Shown here: piece after piece, positions 34,760-44,147 of the stretch
Layout of the letters: every line of letters starts with the position of its first letter
How positions within the stretch are numbered: position 1 is the stretch's first letter
Source of the DNA: Syntrophopropionicum propionicicum_A
GTDB taxonomy: Bacteria > Bacillota > Desulfotomaculia > Desulfotomaculales > Pelotomaculaceae
DNA length: 64,000 nt
Direction: 5' to 3'
Assembly: GCF_048984525.1 (NCBI RefSeq)
Contig: NZ_JBMGJC010000015.1
Coordinates: 1 to 64,000 of the forward strand
Translations under genes and position numbers: made by a program
Notes under the pieces: model-generated
The model's input: only the letters and a program-made list of their open reading frames with translations
What the model was told of the DNA's origin: nothing
The model's database searches: none

Positions 34760-35875
34760 ATGAGAAAATTTCTGTTACCCCTGGCCGTTATCCTGGCGCT
34801 CCTGATTCTCCCCCTTGGCGCTTTTGCGGCAGATCAAAGCAATATTAAGGTAAAAATCAATGATCAGGTCCTTTACTTTGATGTCAACCCCATCATCGAC
34901 AACGGCAGGACCCTGGTACCTGTTCGCGGTATCTTTGAAAATCTGGGCGCTGACGTGCAGTGGATTGCGCAAACAAGCACAGTCCTGGCCACCAGGGGCG
35001 ACACGCAAGTGAAGCTGCAGATTGGCAATGCCAACGCTTATGTTAATGACCAGGTGATACCGCTGGATGTCCCCGCTAAAATCGTGAACGGCAGCACCCT
35101 GGTACCGGTAAGGTTCATTTCGGAAAGTCTCGGGGCCACGGTTGGCTGGGACAGCGGCAGCTCCACCGTGCTCATCCGGGACGCAGGCGCCAAATCCATA
35201 GACTATAAAAAATTGTATAACGCATTCATGAGTTCCCGGCAGGCTGAATTTAAATTCACGATCAAAGAAAATATATCACTGATGGGCCAGACCTTAAACG
35301 CCACCGGTTCAGGCAGCGGGGAAGTAAATAATAACGACGGGCATATCAAATTAAACCTTTCCATGCCGGAGCTGGGCGGCACAATGGCGATGGAGCTGAT
35401 CATAAAAGGCGGAAATATCTATATGAAGATAGGCGATACTCCCTGGACCACTTCAAGTATAGATTTGTCCCAGGCCACCCTGGACTATGAGTTGCTTTCA
35501 GAGGCCATGCTCACAGAAATCCTCAAGGAAAGCGCAGTAAAACAGGAAAACAATGTTTCAATAAACGGAAAGTCAACCACGAAGTATACGTTAAAAACAG
35601 ATGAAGAACTGCTGACCTCGGTTATTAACAATCTGTTTTCAGCAAGCGGTCAGTTCAACACGATGAATAACCTGCCATCCATATCGGCAATAGATTACCT
35701 CATAATAATTTACATTGACGATCAGGACCATATTGTTAAACAACAGGTCCAGGCAGAAATGAGCGGTACCATACCGGACCTTCAAACTAATTTCGACATT
35801 AACGCAACTGGCGATATCGATTATTTCAACGTCGGCAAGCCAGTTACAATCACTGCTCCAGCAATCGATATGTAA
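34760..35875 (+). CDS. Secreted protein with copper-amine-oxidase-type stalk domain
   Basis: A 371-aa exported protein. Residues 1-23 are a signal peptide with cleavage near AFA-A. Two stalk-type repeats follow: VNPIIDNGRTLVPVRGIFENLGADVQW split over residues 35-65 and VPAKIVNGSTLVPVRFISESLG over 95-120. The remaining 240 residues resemble lipid-binding or LolA/DUF6612-like beta domains (MGQTLNATGSGSGEVNNNDGHI, NISGKSTTKYTLK region). Stalk domains bind the cell envelope and carry many passenger domains in Clostridia. GAGGTGATTT lies upstream of the ATG. Probably an envelope protein, role unknown. Confidence 0.8.
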   Translation: MRKFLLPLAVILALLILPLGAFAADQSNIKVKINDQVLYFDVNPIIDNGRTLVPVRGIFENLGADVQWIAQTSTVLATRGDTQVKLQIGNANAYVNDQVIPLDVPAKIVNGSTLVPVRFISESLGATVGWDSGSSTVLIRDAGAKSIDYKKLYNAFMSSRQAEFKFTIKENISLMGQTLNATGSGSGEVNNNDGHIKLNLSMPELGGTMAMELIIKGGNIYMKIGDTPWTTSSIDLSQATLDYELLSEAMLTEILKESAVKQENNVSINGKSTTKYTLKTDEELLTSVINNLFSASGQFNTMNNLPSISAIDYLIIIYIDDQDHIVKQQVQAEMSGTIPDLQTNFDINATGDIDYFNVGKPVTITAPAIDM

Positions 35876-35884
35876 AGGACACAT

Positions 35885-35915
35885 TGGTACCCGGTACCTA
35901 AGTTATTAAGTTATT
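35885..35915. repeat. GGTACC palindromic repeat, locus 4 (half)
   Basis: TTGGTACCCGGTACCTAAGT and TATTAAGTTATTG, one full right arm with a short left arm, immediately after the stalk-protein gene. Confidence 0.85.
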
Positions 35916-35924
35916 GTATTCGGT

Positions 35925-35958
35925 ATGCGACAGCGGAGAACCGTCCCCACTGTCGCAT
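35925..35958 (+). repeat. Hairpin with GAGAACCGTCCCC loop, copy 2
   Basis: Stem ATGCGACAG and its complement enclose CGGAGAACCGTCCCCA, the complement of the loop at 12011-12021. TTTTTATAAA follows, so on the plus strand it can terminate the stalk-protein transcript before the SLH gene. Confidence 0.75.
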
Positions 35959-35984
35959 TTTTATAAAAAATGTTGAGGTAAAAA

Positions 35985-38414
35985 ATGAAAGCAAAGTATT
36001 TGGTGTTTGCCCTAATTGTACTTTTAATGTTTACAGCGGGCGCTCAGGCCGCTCCTGATCCGCCTGCCTTTCAGGATATTGAAGGCTCTTTTGCCAAAGA
36101 CGCTATTCTTAATTTGACTGGGCAGGGAATCATAAGCGGACTGGGACCAGGTGAATTTGGCCCCGAACAGGATATCAGCCGCGGCCATTTTGTTGTTCTT
36201 GTGGCCAGGGTGCTTGGAGTCCAGCCCTATTATCCGGACGCGCCTGCCTTTTCAGACCTGCCCCTTTCGGCGCCGGAATCCGGATACGTGGAAGCCATGG
36301 TCAAACTCGGCCTGTTAGCGGGTACCGGAAACAAGATCATGGGGGCGGATGATCCGATCAAACGTCAGGATGCGGCTGTTTTGCTGACCCGCGTGCTGCC
36401 GGGGGAGAATATTGAGACGCCTTTGCCAAGCGGCAGGTACCTTGATGACAGCCAGATTTCCCCATATGCAGTAAAAAGCGTGGCTTATGTAACCCTGAAG
36501 TACCTGATGAACGGCAGCGACAACCTTTTTCACCCGCGGGAGGAGTTGACCAGGGCGGAAGCAGCCGTGATCGCCGGCCGTTTATTGAAGATCAGGAAAG
36601 GACAAGCCCTGACCGCTTTACCGGTTGTATCCTCCCGGCAGATGCAGATAAGAACTGGAGAAACCAGGAAAATTGAAACGGACCAGTCCCAAAATCCACT
36701 GCCTTTCACAACAGTGTACGGGCTTGACGACCCGACTGCCGGCTCCATTTCCCCGGACGGCGCTTTTTCGGCCGGTCCGGAACCCGGCAAAGCCGCCATC
36801 ACGGTTAACGCGGGATACAACTCTTACCTGGTCCATACCAGTATTACTTCCGCCGGCAGGTCAGGAAAAACAAATCCTGTTGCTCCTGTTAGTTTGCCCG
36901 AAGAAGACCTGACCAAAAGGGCAACCTACTTGGTGGAAGCGCATTCGCCCGACCAGGGATTCCGGCAAGCTGAAGAAAAGGGTTACCCGGGGCCAGAAGG
37001 AGGCCTCACTTCCCGGGAAGAAACATGGACGGGCTTTTATCGCCAGCAGGGGCGGGATATTTTGGTTGATTTAAAGAAGCCCTGCGCTGTTACAAAAATC
37101 TCTCTGGATTTTATGCAGGAAGCCGGGTCCGGCATATACCTTCCCCAATATATGGACTGTTCGCTGTCGGCGGACGGCAGGGCGTGGTACCACCTGGGGC
37201 GGGTCGCTCACAGCGTCTCCCCGGCCGAACCGGCAGTCCAAATCAAGGAATTCACCCTGGCCTTTCCGCCGGTGACCGCCCGCTACGTTAAGCTAAGCTT
37301 TCCAGTGGACGTCTTTGTATTCGCCAGGCACCTGGCCATAGGAGGAGTACAAGGCCAGCCGCAAAAACCGGAGGTCCTGGCCCGTGAAAAACAGCCCGGG
37401 CCGAGCGCCGACACCTACTTGCAGATACCGGACATCAAACACATTTTACTGGCTTTTTCAGGCAGCCACGGTGACCTGGGCACATGGACCTCCGGGGATT
37501 TTTTGCCCATGCTGGCCTACGTTGACAAGAGTTACAGCATAGAGGGAAAAATGTTTGACACCATACTCTTTCTCCCCTATCCCGACCTGGCCTGCACCAG
37601 GGAAGGTTGGGACGCCTACGCGGAAGATCTCTTCGCCCCCGGAGCGCAGCTGTCAGCCTTGGAGGAAACCATGGCCCGTTTGAATAAAATACCTGAATAC
37701 CAGGGTAAAGTAAACGTCATTCTTACCGTTCCCTATCCCGACGGGCAGCAGGAAAGCTTCGGCATCCTGGAAAGCGGCGGCAGCAATCTTTGTTTCAGTG
37801 AAAAGAAAGCCGGCAAGGTTAAGGCGGCCGAAGATCGCCTGCTGGCTGTACGCTGGTTTTACAACAACCTGATGGACAGTTGGGACCGGGCGGGATTTAA
37901 ACACCTCAACCTAGCCGGCATTTACTGGTACAGGGAGAATATGGACCCGACCACACCCGGTGACGTCGAACTGGTGCAGGACACTGCCCGGCTTGTGCGC
38001 AACGACGGCCTGAAATTTTTCTGGATCCCGTTCTTTGGAGCGCAGGGCTATGACGTTTGGAAATCATACGGTTTTAACCATGCTTTTTTGCAGCCCAATT
38101 ATTACGCCGGCAATGTCCCTCCGGACGAGCGCATGGATAATGCCGCCGAACTGGCAAAACGTTATAACCTTGGCCTTGAGATAGAATGCGACGAGGGCAT
38201 ACTTTTTTATAACTCTAAATACTACAACCTTTTTTACAAGCAGCTCAACAAAGCGAAACAGCTAAATATGGATAAAGAGATGTCCATTGCCTACTACGCG
38301 GGTTCAAAAATCCTGGTACGCGCCTGGCGCAGCGATAATTACAAAATACGTTCCATTTACGAAGATATGTACAAATGGCTTAACGGAAAATACCAGGCGC
38401 CGGCTGTTCCATAA
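35985..38414 (+). CDS. S-layer homology protein with DUF4855 domain
   Basis: An 809-aa exported protein. A signal peptide (residues 1-23) is followed by three SLH repeats at about 27-75, 83-130 and 145-195 (FQDIEGSFAKDAILNLTGQG, FSDLPLSAPES, YLDDSQISPYAV; the third ends RAEAAVIAGRLL), which attach it to secondary wall polymers. A bacterial-Ig-like or cadherin-like stretch spans 210-285. From about residue 310 to the end is a DUF4855 domain, including a discoidin-like region (CSLSADGRAWYHLGRV) and a barrel-like part (LAGIYWYRENM, FFWIPFFGAQGYDVW). DUF4855 proteins are thought to act on polysaccharides, but no activity is proven. It is envelope-located and likely acts with the stalk protein upstream. 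Confidence 0.88.
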   Translation: MKAKYLVFALIVLLMFTAGAQAAPDPPAFQDIEGSFAKDAILNLTGQGIISGLGPGEFGPEQDISRGHFVVLVARVLGVQPYYPDAPAFSDLPLSAPESGYVEAMVKLGLLAGTGNKIMGADDPIKRQDAAVLLTRVLPGENIETPLPSGRYLDDSQISPYAVKSVAYVTLKYLMNGSDNLFHPREELTRAEAAVIAGRLLKIRKGQALTALPVVSSRQMQIRTGETRKIETDQSQNPLPFTTVYGLDDPTAGSISPDGAFSAGPEPGKAAITVNAGYNSYLVHTSITSAGRSGKTNPVAPVSLPEEDLTKRATYLVEAHSPDQGFRQAEEKGYPGPEGGLTSREETWTGFYRQQGRDILVDLKKPCAVTKISLDFMQEAGSGIYLPQYMDCSLSADGRAWYHLGRVAHSVSPAEPAVQIKEFTLAFPPVTARYVKLSFPVDVFVFARHLAIGGVQGQPQKPEVLAREKQPGPSADTYLQIPDIKHILLAFSGSHGDLGTWTSGDFLPMLAYVDKSYSIEGKMFDTILFLPYPDLACTREGWDAYAEDLFAPGAQLSALEETMARLNKIPEYQGKVNVILTVPYPDGQQESFGILESGGSNLCFSEKKAGKVKAAEDRLLAVRWFYNNLMDSWDRAGFKHLNLAGIYWYRENMDPTTPGDVELVQDTARLVRNDGLKFFWIPFFGAQGYDVWKSYGFNHAFLQPNYYAGNVPPDERMDNAAELAKRYNLGLEIECDEGILFYNSKYYNLFYKQLNKAKQLNMDKEMSIAYYAGSKILVRAWRSDNYKIRSIYEDMYKWLNGKYQAPAVP

Positions 38415-38423
38415 GCCGGCGCC
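38396..38423 (+). terminator. GC-rich hairpin across the SLH gene stop
   Basis: 10-bp perfect stem GGCGCCGGCT with an 8-nt loop; the stop codon lies at its loop edge. No T-run follows, so termination is uncertain; it may instead stabilise the transcript end. Confidence 0.5.
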
Positions 38424-38447
38424 CATTATAAGAATTAAACATATCAC

Positions 38448-38537
38448 ATGATTAACAGGATTTAGAATAAATTAAAACAATTATTTCAATTCTTTAATCC
38501 TGTAAATCTTAATAATCTTGTAAATCCTGTAAAATTT
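38448..38537. repeat. AATCCTGT-type inverted repeat, copy 3
   Basis: GATTAACAGGATTTAGAATAA on the left and TTTAATCCTGTAAATC plus AATCTTGTAAATCCTGTAAA on the right make an imperfect hairpin like that at 4679-4801. It separates two convergent genes. Confidence 0.75.
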
Positions 38538-38541
38538 TTTA

Positions 38542-40476
38542 TCAGGCGCTGGCGTCCGCAAACTGGCTGTTGTAGAGCTCGGCGTAGAAGCCGCCCCTGG
38601 CCAGGAGCTCGCTGTGGGTTCCCTGCTCGATGATGGCCCCGTGGTTCATCACCAGGATCAGGTCGGCGTCGCGGATCGTGGAAAGCCTGTGGGCGATCAC
38701 AAAACTGGTCCTGCCTTTCATCAGGTTTATCATTGCCCTCTTGATCAGTATCTCGGTCCTGGTGTCGATGTTGCTGGTAGCCTCGTCCAGGATCAGGATG
38801 GCCGGGTCGGCCAGGATGGCCCGGGCAATGGTCAGAAGCTGCTTCTGGCCCTGTGATATATTGGAGGCCTCCTCGTTCAGGACGGTGTCGTAGCCGTCCG
38901 GCAGCGCCCTGATGAAGTGGTCGGCGTTGGCGGCTTTAGCCGCGCTGATAACCTCCTCCTCTGACGCCCCTTCCCGGCCGTAAGCGATGTTGTCCCTGAT
39001 GGTCCCGTTGAACAGCCAGGTGTCCTGCAGCACCATGCCGAACATCGTGCGCAGGTCCCCGCGCTTCATATCCCTTATATCCACGCCGTCGACTGTAATA
39101 CGGCCGCCCTGCACCTCGTAGAAGCGCATAATCAGGTTGACCAGGGTGGTCTTGCCCGCTCCGGTGGGGCCGACAATAGCGATGGTGTTTCCTTCCTTAA
39201 CATCTATACTGAGGTCTTCCATGAGAGGTTCGCCCTCTTTGTAGCCGAATTTCACATGTTGGAACCTGACCCTGCCCCGCGGGAACTCGATCACCTGTGC
39301 GTCTTCCCTGTCCGGTTCCTGCTCCTCCTCGTCCAGGACCTCGAATACCCGCTCCGCGGAGGCGACGGTAGACTGCAGCACGTTGGCTATGTTGGCCACC
39401 TGGATAATCGGGTGGGTAAATTGCCTGGTGTACTGGATAAAGGCCTGGATATCGCCGATTTCGATTTTCTTCTGCGCCACCAGCAAGCCGCCCACGACGC
39501 AGATTAAAACGTACCCGATATTGCTGACAAAGTTCAGCGCCGGGAAGATGACGCCGGACATAAACTGCGCTTTCCAGCCCACCTTGTACAGCCTTTCGTT
39601 GATCTCCCTGAACTTTTCTATGGATTCTTCCTCCTGGCCGAATGCCTTGACTATTTTATGCCCGGCGTACATCTCCTCGACGTGGCCGTTAATCTCCCCG
39701 ACGCATTTCTGCTGTTCCGCGAAATACTTCTGGGACCGCTTCGTGATCTGCACGGTTATCAGCATGCTCAGGGGCAGTGAAACCAGAGCGATCAGGGTCA
39801 TCAGGGGACTGATGGACAGCATCATGACCAGGATCCCGATCACAGTGACCAAAGAAGTGATCAGCTGAGTCAGGCTCTGCTGCAGCGTCGTCGCAATGTT
39901 GTCCATGTCGTTGGTGACCCTGCTCAGGATCTCGCCGTAGGCGCGTTGGTCGAAATATTTAAGCGGCAGCCGGTCCAGCTTGTCCTTGACGTCGTTGCGC
40001 ATCCTGTAAACAGTGTTCTGGGACACGCTGGACATGATGTAGCCCATCACGTAGCTGCACAGGGCGCTGATAATATAGAGCGCCACCAGCAGGAGGAGGA
40101 TCTTCCCTACGTACTCAAAATCAAACCCAGGGATGGGCTGCTTTTTCAGGTTGTTGATCACCGCGGGCGGCATATTTTCCTGCATAGCGGTATAGAGCCG
40201 CATGAAATAGGCATACTTGGCCAGCACCCCGTCAGCCAGCTTGGTCGTGGCCTTCCCCAAAATTTTGGGGCCGACAATCGAAAAAATGGTGCTGGCGACA
40301 GCCAGGAAAAATACTGTGATAAAGCTGTACTTTTCAGGCTTCAGGTACTCGGCCAGCCTCTTCAGGGTGCCCTTGAAATCCTTCGCTTTTTGTACCGGCC
40401 CCATCATGTGGCCGCCAGGTCCCCTTGGTCCTCCCGGACCCCGGCGGGCGGGCCTTTGTGTATTTTGTTCGCTCAT
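38542..40476 (-). CDS. ABC exporter half-transporter 2 (membrane plus ATPase)
   Basis: A 644-aa type IV (MsbA/LmrA-like) half-exporter. After a Gly/Arg/Pro-rich cytoplasmic N-tail (residues 1-25) come six membrane helices (about 60-350), then an ATPase with Walker A GPTGAGKTT, signature ISQGQKQLL (Q-type variant), Walker B ILILDEATSNID, and His switch VIAHRLSTI. It should pair with the exporter next upstream (40481-42208), whose stop is four bases from this start. The full drug or lipid pump would be a heterodimer. The ATG at 40476 has GAGGAG 13 bases upstream; a longer reading from 40575 runs into the other gene. Confidence 0.9.
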   Translation of the reverse strand: MSEQNTQRPARRGPGGPRGPGGHMMGPVQKAKDFKGTLKRLAEYLKPEKYSFITVFFLAVASTIFSIVGPKILGKATTKLADGVLAKYAYFMRLYTAMQENMPPAVINNLKKQPIPGFDFEYVGKILLLLVALYIISALCSYVMGYIMSSVSQNTVYRMRNDVKDKLDRLPLKYFDQRAYGEILSRVTNDMDNIATTLQQSLTQLITSLVTVIGILVMMLSISPLMTLIALVSLPLSMLITVQITKRSQKYFAEQQKCVGEINGHVEEMYAGHKIVKAFGQEEESIEKFREINERLYKVGWKAQFMSGVIFPALNFVSNIGYVLICVVGGLLVAQKKIEIGDIQAFIQYTRQFTHPIIQVANIANVLQSTVASAERVFEVLDEEEQEPDREDAQVIEFPRGRVRFQHVKFGYKEGEPLMEDLSIDVKEGNTIAIVGPTGAGKTTLVNLIMRFYEVQGGRITVDGVDIRDMKRGDLRTMFGMVLQDTWLFNGTIRDNIAYGREGASEEEVISAAKAANADHFIRALPDGYDTVLNEEASNISQGQKQLLTIARAILADPAILILDEATSNIDTRTEILIKRAMINLMKGRTSFVIAHRLSTIRDADLILVMNHGAIIEQGTHSELLARGGFYAELYNSQFADASA

Positions 40477-40480
40477 AGCG

Positions 40481-42208
40481 TCACGCAATCTCCTCTTCTG
40501 ACAGCTGGGAGGATACAATTTCACGGTAAACCAGGCATGAATCCATAAGTTCCCTGTGTTTGCCCATGCCTGCAACCCGCCCTTCGTCCAGTACGATAAT
40601 CCGGTCGGCGTCCATCACCGTTCCCACCCTCTGGGCGACAATAATTACGGTGGAAGCGGCGGTCTCTTTTCTGAGCGCGGCGCGCAGCCTGGCGTCAGTC
40701 TTAAAGTCGAGGGCTGAAAAACTGTCGTCCAGAATATATATCCCGGGCTTCCGGACCAGGGCGCGGGCGATGGAAAGCCGCTGCTTCTGCCCCCCGGATA
40801 AATTTGTCCCGCCCTGGGCGACTTCAGATTCGTATCCATCCTTCATCCCGGCAATGAATTCGCTGGCCTGGGCGATCTCCGCCGCGCGGGCGATCTCTTC
40901 AGGTGTCGCGTCAGCCTTGCCGTAGCGGATGTTTTCTGACACGGTCCCGCTGAAAAGGACCGGCGTCTGGGGCACAAACCCGATCTTGGCCCTGAGCTCT
41001 TTTTGGCTTACCTGCCGGACATCCACGCCGTCTACCAGGACTGCGCCGCTGTCAACATCATAAAAGCGGGGGATCAGGTTAATCAGGGTGGACTTGCCCG
41101 AGCCAGTGCCGCCAATGATGGCGGTCACCTCTCCCGGTGATGCGGCGAAAGATATATTGCTGATGGCGGGCAGCTCGGCGCCGGGATAGCTGAAGGTGAC
41201 GTCCTGAAACTCAACGTAACCTTTCTTCCCGCTGCTTTCCATACTCCGCGGCGGGTCGGCTATGCCCGGCACCATGTCCAGCACTTCGTTCACCCGGGCA
41301 GCCGAGGCCTGGGCCCGCGGCACCATGACAAACATAATCGTCACCATGATGATGGAGAACATGACCTGCATCGCGTACTGCATAAACGCCATCATGTCCC
41401 CCACCTGCATCATGTTCTGGCTGATGCGGTGGCCGCCAAACCAGATGATGGCGACAGTGGTTAAATTCATAATGACCATCATCACCGGCTGGACCAGAGC
41501 CATTATTTTGTTGACCCTGATAGCGTTGTCGGTGAGGTCGCGGTTGGCCGCCTCAAACCGTTTGTTCTCGCTCGCCAGCCTGTTGAAAGCCCGGATCACC
41601 CTGATCCCGGTAAGGTTTTCGCGCAAGACCAGGTTAACCTTGTCCAGCTTGACCTGCATTGCTTTAAACAGGGGGACGATAACCGTGGCCAGGCCGCCGA
41701 TCAGGAGCAGCATGACCGGCAGCACCACGGCCAGGATAATAGTCAGCTGAGTGTCCTTGGAATAGGCCATGATGATGCCGCCCACGCACATAATCGGGGC
41801 AAAAACCATAAAGCGCAGCCCCATGATCACCAGGGTCTGCACCTGGATAATGTCGTTGGTGGTCCTGGTGATCAGGGAAGCGGTCCCAATCTTGTCGAAT
41901 TCATGCAGGGAATAGCTCTCCACGCGTGAAAAAACACCGTCGCGGATATCCCTGCCGAAGCCCATCCCTATTATTGAAGACAGGTAGCTGCCGATAATGG
42001 AGCAAATGCTGCTCACCAGCGCCACTATCAGCATGTAGCTCCCGTATTTCCAGATGTAGCCGGTATCGCCCTTCATCATGCCGTTGTTGACGACTTCCCC
42101 CATCAGCGTGGGAAGGTACAGTTCCGCTATGGACTGGGCGAAAAGGACCAGCATGACCCAGAACAATGGCCAGAGATATGGCCGTAAAAACCGGAATAAT
42201 TTTACCAT
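40481..42208 (-). CDS. ABC exporter half-transporter 1
   Basis: A 575-aa half-exporter: six membrane helices in residues 10-310, then an ATPase with Walker A GGTGSGKST, signature LSGGQKQRLSIARAL, Walker B IYILDDSFSALD, and IVAQRVGTV. The Walker B end is DD instead of DE, and the switch residue is Gln rather than His, marks of the degenerate site in heterodimeric exporters such as LmrCD/TM287-288; the partner at 38542 keeps the normal residues. It is third in a minus-strand run: two adaptors, then the two exporters. Expected substrates are drugs or lipids. Confidence 0.92.
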   Translation of the reverse strand: MVKLFRFLRPYLWPLFWVMLVLFAQSIAELYLPTLMGEVVNNGMMKGDTGYIWKYGSYMLIVALVSSICSIIGSYLSSIIGMGFGRDIRDGVFSRVESYSLHEFDKIGTASLITRTTNDIIQVQTLVIMGLRFMVFAPIMCVGGIIMAYSKDTQLTIILAVVLPVMLLLIGGLATVIVPLFKAMQVKLDKVNLVLRENLTGIRVIRAFNRLASENKRFEAANRDLTDNAIRVNKIMALVQPVMMVIMNLTTVAIIWFGGHRISQNMMQVGDMMAFMQYAMQVMFSIIMVTIMFVMVPRAQASAARVNEVLDMVPGIADPPRSMESSGKKGYVEFQDVTFSYPGAELPAISNISFAASPGEVTAIIGGTGSGKSTLINLIPRFYDVDSGAVLVDGVDVRQVSQKELRAKIGFVPQTPVLFSGTVSENIRYGKADATPEEIARAAEIAQASEFIAGMKDGYESEVAQGGTNLSGGQKQRLSIARALVRKPGIYILDDSFSALDFKTDARLRAALRKETAASTVIIVAQRVGTVMDADRIIVLDEGRVAGMGKHRELMDSCLVYREIVSSQLSEEEIA

Positions 42209-42233
42209 CTATATCAATCTCCGCTTAGTTCAA

Positions 42234-43376
42234 CTAGTTGATAACAACCGGCTTATTGTCGGAAAGAGCGCCCACATTGGTTACCGCGACTTTCTCACCC
42301 GCGCTCAGCCCGTTTAAAATTTGGGCGTTCTGATCATTCTTCAGCCCTACTTTGACAACCCGCTTTACAGCGGTATCGCTGTTAATCACAAACACGCAGC
42401 TTTCCCCGCCGCCCTGCACTACCGCTGACGCCGGGACCACAATTCCTTTTACCTTAATACTCGTCGCGGCGCGGGCAGACAACCCGGCTGTAAGGCCGCC
42501 GCTGTTGTTAACGGCGATTTCCAGGGGGAACACCTCGCCGGTGCTGACCGCGATAGGCCCGATGCCGGATATGGTCCCTTTGAGCCTGCTGTCCGGGTAG
42601 CTGTCAATGGTAACGTCCATTTCCCGGCCGACCGACAAAAGCGGCAGCAGGTCCTGTGAGACAGTGCTTTTTAATTTCAGGGTCGAAGTGTCGACAATTG
42701 AAATCACTGCAACGTTTGGCGTAACCACCTGGCCGGCGTTCACGTTCTGGACGGTCACGATCCCGTCTAAAGGGCTCCTGACCGCAGCGTTGTCGATCTG
42801 CACCTGGATGTTTCTGATGTTGGCCCTGGCGGTGCTGATCGCGGCCTGGGCCTGGGCCTGAGCAGGGCCGGAAGCGTTTTCATACTGGTTCCGCGCGATA
42901 TTCAGCTTATCCGTGATATCGTCCATCTGGCTTTGCGATACCGCGCCGGACTCGTAGAGGACCTTGGTCCGGTCATATAGTTTCTGGGCCGCGTCCAGGT
43001 TTATTCCGGCCAGTGAAGCCTGGTTGACAGCCGCCTCCGCCGCCGCCCCGGCCGACTGCAAGCCGGCTTCGGCCTGCGCCAGCTGGGCGCTCAGTGTATC
43101 AGTATCCAGCTGCATGAGGATGTCGCCGGCCTTTACCGCGCTGCCGACACTGAAGCCCAGGCTGACCACTTTGCCCGATATTTTACTTGCAATGTCGACA
43201 GAATGGACCGGCACCAGGACACCGCTCAGTTCCAGCGTTGTTTCAAGTTCCTGGTTTTCGGCGGCTGCCGCTGTCACCGCCACCGCCCCGCCCCCGTTCC
43301 GGCCGCAGCCGGCGGCGGATAACAATAGGATTACAGCCAGGAGCGACGCCAGGATTTTTTTTGTTCGCTTACTCAT
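42234..43376 (-). CDS. Efflux adaptor (HlyD/MacA-type), lipoprotein
   Basis: A 380-aa periplasmic-adaptor-type protein. Residues 1-26 are a lipoprotein signal with lipobox SAAGC. The order is standard: first barrel-lipoyl strand with GKVVSLGFSVGSAVKAGDILMQ, a coiled coil (residues 85-185, rich in AAAEAA and QAQAQA), then the second lipoyl half NAAVRSPLDGIVTVQNV, and a C-terminal beta barrel with SVGREMDVTIDSYP. It is thus anchored outside the membrane, beside the two ABC exporters. ATG 43376 has AGAAGG seven bases upstream. The long coiled coil suggests it reaches across or along the envelope. Confidence 0.88.
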   Translation of the reverse strand: MSKRTKKILASLLAVILLLSAAGCGRNGGGAVAVTAAAAENQELETTLELSGVLVPVHSVDIASKISGKVVSLGFSVGSAVKAGDILMQLDTDTLSAQLAQAEAGLQSAGAAAEAAVNQASLAGINLDAAQKLYDRTKVLYESGAVSQSQMDDITDKLNIARNQYENASGPAQAQAQAAISTARANIRNIQVQIDNAAVRSPLDGIVTVQNVNAGQVVTPNVAVISIVDTSTLKLKSTVSQDLLPLLSVGREMDVTIDSYPDSRLKGTISGIGPIAVSTGEVFPLEIAVNNSGGLTAGLSARAATSIKVKGIVVPASAVVQGGGESCVFVINSDTAVKRVVKVGLKNDQNAQILNGLSAGEKVAVTNVGALSDNKPVVIN

Positions 43377-43390
43377 ATACAAACCTTCTT

Positions 43391-44092
43391 TCACTGATTG
43401 ATATGGATTTTCACGGTCGCGTTCATGCCGAGCATGAGGGTCAGGTTGTCGGCGCCGGTGATGGCAATTTTCACCGGGATCAGCTGGGTGACCTTGGAGT
43501 AAGTCCCGCTGGTGTTGAGTGACGGAAACTGGCTGAATGCCGACTGCGTGGCCTGCCCGATGCTCTCGACATAACCTGTGAAGTGTTTGTTGGAGTACGC
43601 GTCAATTTTGATATTTACTTCCTGGCCCGGCTTGATCTTGATAATATCGGTCTCTTCGATGTTGGCCTTGATGTATATATGGGAGGTATCAGCTATAGTC
43701 GCGATCTCCATACCCGGCGAAACCACCTGGCCCTGGACCACATTTGAAAGTATGACTTTGCCGTCGATCGGTGATTTGATGTCTGCCTTTGAGATGATGG
43801 CGTCAGCCGAGCTGGCCAGCGCCTGGGGGTTCATGGCGGTGCTGGTCACCATCATGCTGACGTCCTGCTTTCCAAGCACCTGCCCGATCTTGACGTAGTC
43901 CCCCTCCCTGACGTCCCAGTTTTTAATTTTGCCCGTTACCTCCGGGGTCAGCGTGATGTAGTCTGATGTGATCTGGGCGTTTTCTGTGGAGAAATAGTTG
44001 ATACTTTCATAAACGTAGTACGAGAGCCCGGCCGCTCCGCCGGCGAGGACGATTACGGCCAGTATAATGAGAATTTTTTTCAGGTTTTTCAT
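43391..44092 (-). CDS. Short HlyD-type adaptor, membrane-anchored
   Basis: A 233-aa HlyD-like protein with one N-terminal anchor helix (IILAVIVLAGGAAGLSYYVY) and no coiled coil: the lipoyl halves (VTGKIKNWDVREGDYVKIG and ISKADIKSPIDGKVILSNVVQG) are joined by only about 25 residues. A beta barrel follows with IKPGQEVNIKIDAYSNKHFTGY. It is upstream of the lipoprotein adaptor by 14 bp in the same run. Two adaptors, one short and one with a coil, in one exporter operon are unusual; they may form a mixed collar on the exporter. Confidence 0.85.
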   Translation of the reverse strand: MKNLKKILIILAVIVLAGGAAGLSYYVYESINYFSTENAQITSDYITLTPEVTGKIKNWDVREGDYVKIGQVLGKQDVSMMVTSTAMNPQALASSADAIISKADIKSPIDGKVILSNVVQGQVVSPGMEIATIADTSHIYIKANIEETDIIKIKPGQEVNIKIDAYSNKHFTGYVESIGQATQSAFSQFPSLNTSGTYSKVTQLIPVKIAITGADNLTLMLGMNATVKIHINQ

Positions 44093-44147
44093 ACATTGAC
44101 CACCTTTTGTTCTACAGATTTACTCAGGTTGCAGATAAAGTACGACC

